Shown here: one piece after another, positions 5,493 to 10,258 of the stretch
How the letters are laid out: each line of letters opens with the position of its first letter
Numbering within the stretch: the first letter of the stretch is position 1
Assembly (NCBI GenBank): GCA_050288085.1
Contig: JBNKDD010000200.1
Span: forward strand, 1 to 10,258
Source of the DNA: JBNKDD01 sp050288085
GTDB lineage: Bacteria; Chloroflexota; Anaerolineae; Aggregatilineales; UBA3940
DNA length: 10,258 bases
Direction: 5' to 3'
The notes under the pieces: model-generated
Seen by the model: only the letters and a program-made list of their open reading frames with translations
What the model was told of the DNA's origin: nothing
Databases searched by the model: none
Program-made: the position numbers and the translations under genes

Positions 5493-6446
5493 AAAGGCCA
5501 TAATCCTAACTCGATTGCGCTGAACAACATCGCCTTCACAGATGATCTACCGGCGGGATTGCAAATCGACGGGGCGTTAGGCGGCTCCTGTACCGGGGGA
5601 GCACCAGACTTCAGCATCACAGGAGCGGTCGGAACCACGTTGATCACCGTTCAAGGGGTTGACTTACCTGCTACCAGCAGTTGTACGATCACGGTGCCAG
5701 TGATCGGGATGGCTCCCAACAACTATCACAACGTTACCGGCCCACCTGGCTCAGATGAAACCGGGCTAGGCACCCCTGCCGACGCCTACCTGATTGTGGC
5801 GGATGACCTATCAATGCATAAAGAGATCGCACCATCGCCGATTCAGATCGGGCAAACGGCTACTCTCACCTTCACCATACTCAATCCCTATAGCTTTGAC
5901 TTGGTGAATGTCCGTTTCTTTGAAACCCTGCCGGTGGGAAATCTGGGCGCAGGCCAGATGGAAGTTGCCGATCCGCCCAATGCTTCGACGACCAACTGCG
6001 GTGCGCCAACCTGGAATCCATTGGCCGGGGATATCGATCTGACCTTTAGCGGGGGGACAATCCCGGCGGGAACGGCTTGTGTTGTGCAGGTGGATGTGAC
6101 CGGCAGCGCAAGCGACACTTACGTCAATCAGGTTGACCCAGCCGGTGGTGTTGACTATTTTGATGGTGAGAATGCCACGACCGGTGCGGCAGTGGCCGGT
6201 ACTCCCAGCAATCCGGCAACATTGGTCATCACGAACCCACCGCCACAGGCGAGTTCAGGCCCAGCGGGTTTGACTGCTCCTACACCCACCGCCACGCCTG
6301 AGTTCCCGGATATCCTGCCCAGCACGGGCGGCCAACCGGCAGTCGGTTTCATCGATTCCTGGCGGCGGATGGCTCTGCTTGGTGGATTGAGTGTGCTGGT
6401 CATAGGGTTTAGTCTGCTGTTGATGCTGCGAGTCCGGAGGAGATAG
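5493..6446 (+). CDS. C-terminal part of a DUF11-like surface protein with LPXTG sorting signal (intron 3' exon)
   Basis: The frame is open from the intron's 3' splice site and gives 317 residues. The first ~100 are the body of one DUF11-like beta-sandwich repeat (NPNSIALNNIAFTDDLPAG near the start). A second repeat follows, with TFTILNPYSFDLVNVRFFET. Next come a Pro/Thr-rich linker (PTPTATPEFP), an LPSTG motif (6315-6329), a hydrophobic membrane segment and a final RVRRR. In sortase substrates this order marks a protein covalently attached to the cell wall or surface. A TTG at 5559 is the first possible start codon, but it lies mid-domain with no ribosome binding site, and the signal peptide and N-terminal domains are missing. 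The reading phase across the splice site is open: the upstream stretch 3076-3144 joins in frame. Those upstream residues do not resemble DUF11, so the gene is probably a displaced 3' half. No terminator is evident after it. Confidence 0.75.
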   Translation, partial: KGHNPNSIALNNIAFTDDLPAGLQIDGALGGSCTGGAPDFSITGAVGTTLITVQGVDLPATSSCTITVPVIGMAPNNYHNVTGPPGSDETGLGTPADAYLIVADDLSMHKEIAPSPIQIGQTATLTFTILNPYSFDLVNVRFFETLPVGNLGAGQMEVADPPNASTTNCGAPTWNPLAGDIDLTFSGGTIPAGTACVVQVDVTGSASDTYVNQVDPAGGVDYFDGENATTGAAVAGTPSNPATLVITNPPPQASSGPAGLTAPTPTATPEFPDILPSTGGQPAVGFIDSWRRMALLGGLSVLVIGFSLLLMLRVRRR

Positions 6447-6931
6447 CAAAGGGCGTTCAACTGGGCTTCAAGTAGACAAGATACTGTCAGGAACAACCAC
6501 TTTGTTTGTAAATTCTGCTCTGTTGCAAAGCTTGGGGGTAGGGGGAATGAGAAGCGGAAAACGCCCCAAAATCAGTCGTTATGTATGGAAAGCACAGAAA
6601 GCGAGGCAGGTGTTCCCCCTGATATAGCCATCCTAGTAGATCCGGCGACCTATATGCAGCCCCAGTTGGTGGCCTGGGTAATATCTGGTAGAGATATCTA
6701 AACATGGAAAAATGGTTGCTGGCTGGTGACCAGGTGTGTCGGATCAAGGGGTACCCGATCCCAGTCCCATCAGCCGGGCGGTGAAGCGGGTGTAGATATC
6801 GAAATAAACCATCAATTGTTAATTCAACTGGCGATAGAGGAAAAGGTGATGGCAGTTGATGGGACGGGTTTTTCCAAATATACTTCCTACAGTAAGGTGC
6901 TCACCTCGATCCGGTGCTGCGTTACCTGAAA
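6447..6931. other. Gene-poor 485-bp stretch with possible mobile-element debris
   Basis: I see no convincing gene here. TCTGTTGCAAAG at 6519-6530 resembles the inner part of IS6-family terminal inverted repeats (CTGTTGCAAA), but no IS6 transposase follows. Short plus-strand frames exist: 38 codons at 6585-6701, 26 codons at 6704-6784, and 67 codons at 6726-6929. The last includes EEKVMAVDGTGFSKY, which faintly recalls the start of a DDE transposase core, and it breaks off at a stop. All lack ribosome binding sites and flow into one another in different frames, as in a decayed gene. A small palindrome (AGGTG-CT-CACCT, 6895-6906) has no T tract. The stretch separates a plus-strand gene from a converging minus-strand operon. 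Confidence 0.4.
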
Positions 6932-8056
6932 CTAATCGAGGGTTGGTAGCGACACCATGATGGTGGTGCCCTCCCCGGGCTGACTGTCCACCTGAACGTC
7001 ACCCCCATGCAACTGCACCAACTGATGGACAATTGCCAATCCCAATCCCATACCCTGCTGCTCCATCTTATGCCGGTCGATCTGGTGGAAACGCTCGAAG
7101 ATGGCCGCCTGCATATCGGGCGCGATCCCGATCCCCCCGTCGCGCACCGAGATCAGGGCCTGCCCATCCTTGATTTCTGAGTTTACCCAGACCTGCCCAC
7201 CGGTTGGCTTTGAAAACTTGATGGCATTATCGATCAGCCGCTTGAAGATATCCCACACATAGGTTGGGATGCCCCGGATCATTAAATGGTATGGCATGTC
7301 CCGGTAGATCGTCACATTGCGGGCCTCTGCCTGAGGAATCAACCTCTGGATAACCTCTTCTACCACCACACCGAGGTTCACCTGCTGACCATACTGGGTG
7401 ATTTGTTTCTCTGCTGCTCCGCTGTCGATAGTTGCCAGCAGCATTAGATCTTCAACCAGTTTGATCAGCCGGTCGGTGCCTTTGCGCATCCCCTGTAGAT
7501 ACTCATCCATAGCCTCTTCGCTGATCTGGTTTTTTCTTTCTTCAAACAGGCTGAGGTAGCCGTAAATGAAGGTCAGTGGGGTACGTAGCTCATGTCCAAC
7601 AACTTGCATGAATGAATGCCGCATTTGCTCGACCCCATCCTGGGCAGCGGCTTGCATCTCGGCGGTTCGTTGAAGGCGTGACCGGATGGCAATCAACAGA
7701 TCCTCAGTCTCAAAAGGTTTCGTGATGTAGTGATCGACGCCTAACCGATAGCCTAGTCGAATGTCCTTCTGCCCTCCCTTTGCCGACAGGAAGATGAATG
7801 GGATCAGCGCCCAGGCCGGATTATCACGGATAACCTGGTATAATTCGTAACCATCCATCTTCGGCATCATAATATCGGCCACAATCAAGTCCGGAGTTTG
7901 CTGCTGCATAACACCCAGTGCTTGTATACCGTCAGCGGCAGCAAGACAGTTGTAACCCTTAAATTGCAGAAAGTCGGTTACACTTGCCAGTACAGCCAGA
8001 TCGTCATCCACCACCAATATTGTTGCCTGACCCTGCGTGGGTTTCCCTGCCATCAT
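6932..8056 (-). CDS. Receiver-histidine kinase hybrid (N-terminal response-regulator domain, C-terminal kinase core)
   Basis: The 374-residue protein starts with a receiver domain (~12-125). It shows the acidic DDD cluster (17-19), phospho-acceptor Asp61 (VADIMMPKMDG), Ser91 and Lys113 (TKPF). A short helical linker leads to a HisKA domain with the H-box GHELRTP (His155). A HATPase follows with the N-box DNAIKF (Asn277), the G1 box DGGIGI (306-311) and the G2 box GMGLGLAI (335-342). All catalytic residues are present and there is no membrane segment, so it is a soluble signalling protein. The same frame extends to 8350, but that part lies inside the upstream kinase gene and is compositionally unlike a domain. 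The start at 8056 lies directly before the receiver, with a second ATG at 8053. It begins 10 nt after the upstream stop, so the two are co-transcribed and perhaps translationally coupled. A likely role is taking phosphate from the upstream kinase or acting as a response-gated kinase. Confidence 0.9.
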   Translation of the reverse strand: MMAGKPTQGQATILVVDDDLAVLASVTDFLQFKGYNCLAAADGIQALGVMQQQTPDLIVADIMMPKMDGYELYQVIRDNPAWALIPFIFLSAKGGQKDIRLGYRLGVDHYITKPFETEDLLIAIRSRLQRTAEMQAAAQDGVEQMRHSFMQVVGHELRTPLTFIYGYLSLFEERKNQISEEAMDEYLQGMRKGTDRLIKLVEDLMLLATIDSGAAEKQITQYGQQVNLGVVVEEVIQRLIPQAEARNVTIYRDMPYHLMIRGIPTYVWDIFKRLIDNAIKFSKPTGGQVWVNSEIKDGQALISVRDGGIGIAPDMQAAIFERFHQIDRHKMEQQGMGLGLAIVHQLVQLHGGDVQVDSQPGEGTTIMVSLPTLD

Positions 8057-8066
8057 GTTCGTAATC

Positions 8067-10258
8067 TTAGCCCTCTGCTTTCTGTTGTGTGCTGGCGGGC
8101 AGCCACACCGTAAATCGCGAGCCCTGGCTGGGCACGCCTTCGCTTTGCACCTCGATCCGTCCGTGATGCCGCTCGATAATCTCTTTTGCAATCGCCAGAC
8201 CCAACCCGGTACCCGGGGTACCGGATTCGCGCCCGACCCGGCCTCGATAAAAACGCTCAAACAAATGAGGTTGGTCACCCGGGATGATACCCGGCCCGGT
8301 GTCGCCGACGCTAAAGCCCACCCATTGGCTGCCATCAAGCGCTTGCTCATGAGTACTTACCGTCACCCAGCCCCCAGCAGGCGTATAGTTGAGGGCATTA
8401 GTGAGCAAGATGCTCAACACCTGCCCGATCAGCCCTTCATCAGCCTGAGCCGGAGGCAGATCTGAATCCTCTTCAATCAACAGGGTTAGTCCCTGATTCT
8501 CGGCCAGGGGGATGCGGTCGTTGACATATTGAGAGGCGAGCGTATTGAGATCAACCGGCTGGAGGTTCAACTCCACCCGTCCCTGATCTAGACGGGACAG
8601 GCGCAGCAGGTCTTCGATCAGGTTGTCCAGCCGGTTGATCTCCCTGTCCAGCTGACCCAGATATTTTTCGCGACCGGCAGGATTCGTTTCCAGCAACCTG
8701 TGGCTTAATTTCAAACTGGTGATCGGCGTACGCAGTTCGTGTGACACATTGGACACGAAAGCGTCTTTCATGCGCTCAACTTCTTTGCGCTCACTGATGT
8801 CCCGCACGCTGCACACCACTCCCAGCAGGGTATCACCGACCTGGATGGGGGCCAGTGCAACTCCGGCATCGAAGGTGGTTCCATCCTGGTGCCGAGCAGT
8901 CAGTTCCAGGCGCATGACTTGATGTTCATCAATGGCACTCTGCAGGGCAGCCTGCATCCGATCGGCATGATCGGGAATGACCAGGCTGGTCGGCAGTTGT
9001 CTATGTAAGACATCGATATCAAAGCCGAATACCCGCTTGAAGGCGGGATTGGCTGCCTCGATGGCACCATCTGGCTTCAGCAGCAGGATCGGGTCAGGGT
9101 TGTAGTTGAGGATGGTCTCCACCCGCTCCTTGGTCTGTTGCAGCTCTGCCGTGCGTTCTTCGACCGCCTTCTCCAGGACACCGCTGTAGACTTCCAACTC
9201 ATGGTACAGCCGGGCATTTTCAATCGCAGTGGCGGCCTGGTCAGCAAACGTCAGCAAATGTCGGGCATGGTCAACCGTAAACATGTTGGGTGTCGCCCCA
9301 TTTAGATTAATGAAACCGATCACTTTCCCATCCAGACGGATAGGTGCACCGGCATAGGAGCGCACCCAGCGGATTATTGGTATCCAGAAGGAAGAATCCT
9401 GTGTATCCGGGAGAACTAGCGGCTCCTGGGTTTCGACCATCCGGCTCAGGGTGGGTGTCTCGGTGATCACCCAGTTGAGGTTTTCATCATCATCCACCCC
9501 ATTTCGCCCCTGGTAGCGAACGACACGCGCAACTCCATCCTCAATGAGCATGATATTAGCCGAATCATGTGGAGCAACCTGTCCTACGTTTGCCAGGATG
9601 TACTCCAGGACCTCTTCGAAGTTGAGCGTGCTGTTAAGCCTGGCGGCCACATCGGCCAGCGCTTCGGCCAGGGTACGCTGCTCACGCTCGGCTTCCTGGA
9701 CCTGTTTAAGTTTGGAGATATCCCGGGTGATCCCGACGATCCCCGTCACCTGGCCCAACTCATCCCGGATAGGGACCTTGGTGACCGAAACCCAGCGAGT
9801 CTGGCCATTAGGATGCCTGATTTGCTCGACCTTTCCGACCAGCGGTTCACCGGCCTTGATAATCTGCTGCTCATCGCCGAAAGCTTCCTGGGCAAACTCT
9901 TGAGCATAGAAATCAAAGTCGGTCTTGCCAACAAGATCATCTACAGTGGCTGCTCCCATATGTTGAGCCAGGGCAATATTGGCCAGCACAAACCGGCCAT
10001 CGGCGTCTTTACTCCATATATAGTCCGGTAAGGTATCTATTACCGCCCGCATCAGATTGCGTTCACTCGCTAATCGTTCCTCTTCCTGTTTACGTTCAGT
10101 AAATAAACGGGCGTTTTCGACAGCATTAGCCAGTTGGTCGGCCATCGTTTGCATGACGATGATATCTTCCTGAGTAAAAGCCGCCGGCCGGTCGCTTTGG
10201 GTGGTCATAGCGCCGATAACCTTACCCCGGCTTATGAGAGGCAGCACCAGCTCGGAGC
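8067..10258 (-). CDS. Multi-domain GAF/PAS sensor histidine kinase (5' end outside the window)
   Basis: About 730 residues are visible and the frame runs off the window edge. The first visible codons (SELVLPLISRGKVIGAM) are already mid-GAF, so the gene continues upstream. In order, counting from the Val at 10247 (GTG), there is the end of a GAF domain (to ~53) and a PAS domain with PAC (~62-182, DYIWSKDADGRFVLAN). A second GAF (~195-345), a coiled coil (~346-378) and a second PAS (~378-488, NPDPILLLKPDGAIEAAN) follow. The kinase core is a HisKA with SHELRTP (His503) and a HATPase with N-box TNALNY (Asn617), GDTGPGI (648-654) and GTGLGLAI (679-686). All kinase motifs are intact. No membrane segment is visible, so sensing in this part is cytoplasmic, perhaps of a small ligand or redox state, although the ligand cannot be told. 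There is no receiver at its own C terminus; the receiver is on the next protein. Confidence 0.93.
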   Translation of the reverse strand, partial: SELVLPLISRGKVIGAMTTQSDRPAAFTQEDIIVMQTMADQLANAVENARLFTERKQEEERLASERNLMRAVIDTLPDYIWSKDADGRFVLANIALAQHMGAATVDDLVGKTDFDFYAQEFAQEAFGDEQQIIKAGEPLVGKVEQIRHPNGQTRWVSVTKVPIRDELGQVTGIVGITRDISKLKQVQEAEREQRTLAEALADVAARLNSTLNFEEVLEYILANVGQVAPHDSANIMLIEDGVARVVRYQGRNGVDDDENLNWVITETPTLSRMVETQEPLVLPDTQDSSFWIPIIRWVRSYAGAPIRLDGKVIGFINLNGATPNMFTVDHARHLLTFADQAATAIENARLYHELEVYSGVLEKAVEERTAELQQTKERVETILNYNPDPILLLKPDGAIEAANPAFKRVFGFDIDVLHRQLPTSLVIPDHADRMQAALQSAIDEHQVMRLELTARHQDGTTFDAGVALAPIQVGDTLLGVVCSVRDISERKEVERMKDAFVSNVSHELRTPITSLKLSHRLLETNPAGREKYLGQLDREINRLDNLIEDLLRLSRLDQGRVELNLQPVDLNTLASQYVNDRIPLAENQGLTLLIEEDSDLPPAQADEGLIGQVLSILLTNALNYTPAGGWVTVSTHEQALDGSQWVGFSVGDTGPGIIPGDQPHLFERFYRGRVGRESGTPGTGLGLAIAKEIIERHHGRIEVQSEGVPSQGSRFTVWLPASTQQKAEG

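Noticed and set aside
8057..8350. 98-codon N-terminal extension of the receiver-kinase frame
   Set aside because: It lies wholly within the end of the upstream kinase gene in another frame and shows no domain. The protein homologous to receivers starts right after the ATG at 8056.
8037..8465. 142-codon plus-strand frame at the junction of the two kinase genes
   Set aside because: It is antisense to conserved kinase and receiver coding sequence and is explained as a shadow of it.

Overview
The window looks like an accessory region of a bacterial chromosome from a Gram-positive-like or filamentous lineage. A member of the Chloroflexota is my best guess, from three things: a DUF11-type surface protein with an LPXTG sorting signal, long GAF/PAS histidine kinases, and a chloroplast-like (CL, IIB) group II intron beside IS4-type debris. 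No rRNA or single-copy marker is present, so this assignment is an inference and not firm.

Layout. Positions 2-385 (+) are the 3' end of an unrecognised gene, converging with a pentapeptide-repeat gene (382-957, -). Next come an intergenic stretch with small repeats and an operator-like palindrome, then a small ribbon-helix-helix-like gene (1255-1476, +). A 92-bp inverted-repeat element (1493-1584) separates that gene from a convergent FRG-domain gene (1625-2650, -). Upstream of the FRG gene are a doubtful 57-residue ORF (2683-2856, -) and the last ~34 codons of an IS4-type transposase (2886-2990, -). A near-identical 38-bp repeat occurs twice, at 1206-1243 and 2991-3028, and contains an 8-bp hairpin.

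A complete group II intron, including its maturase/RT-HNH gene, runs from about 3145 to 5492 (+). Domain V (34 nt), domain VI with a bulged branch-point A, and an EBS1/IBS1 pairing can all be read from the sequence. The 3' exon is the C-terminal part of a DUF11-like, LPXTG-anchored surface protein (5493-6446, +). The 5' exon, however, does not encode the matching N-terminal part, so the two exons appear not to belong together.

After ~480 bp of gene-poor, apparently decayed sequence comes a two-gene signalling operon on the minus strand. A large GAF-PAS-GAF-PAS histidine kinase (8067 to beyond 10258) is followed 10 nt later by a protein with an N-terminal receiver and its own histidine-kinase core (6932-8056). 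The two probably form one sensory relay, with the first kinase a plausible donor to the receiver of the second. The left two thirds, by contrast, is a patchwork of small genes, repeats and mobile-element pieces with no shared pathway that I can see.
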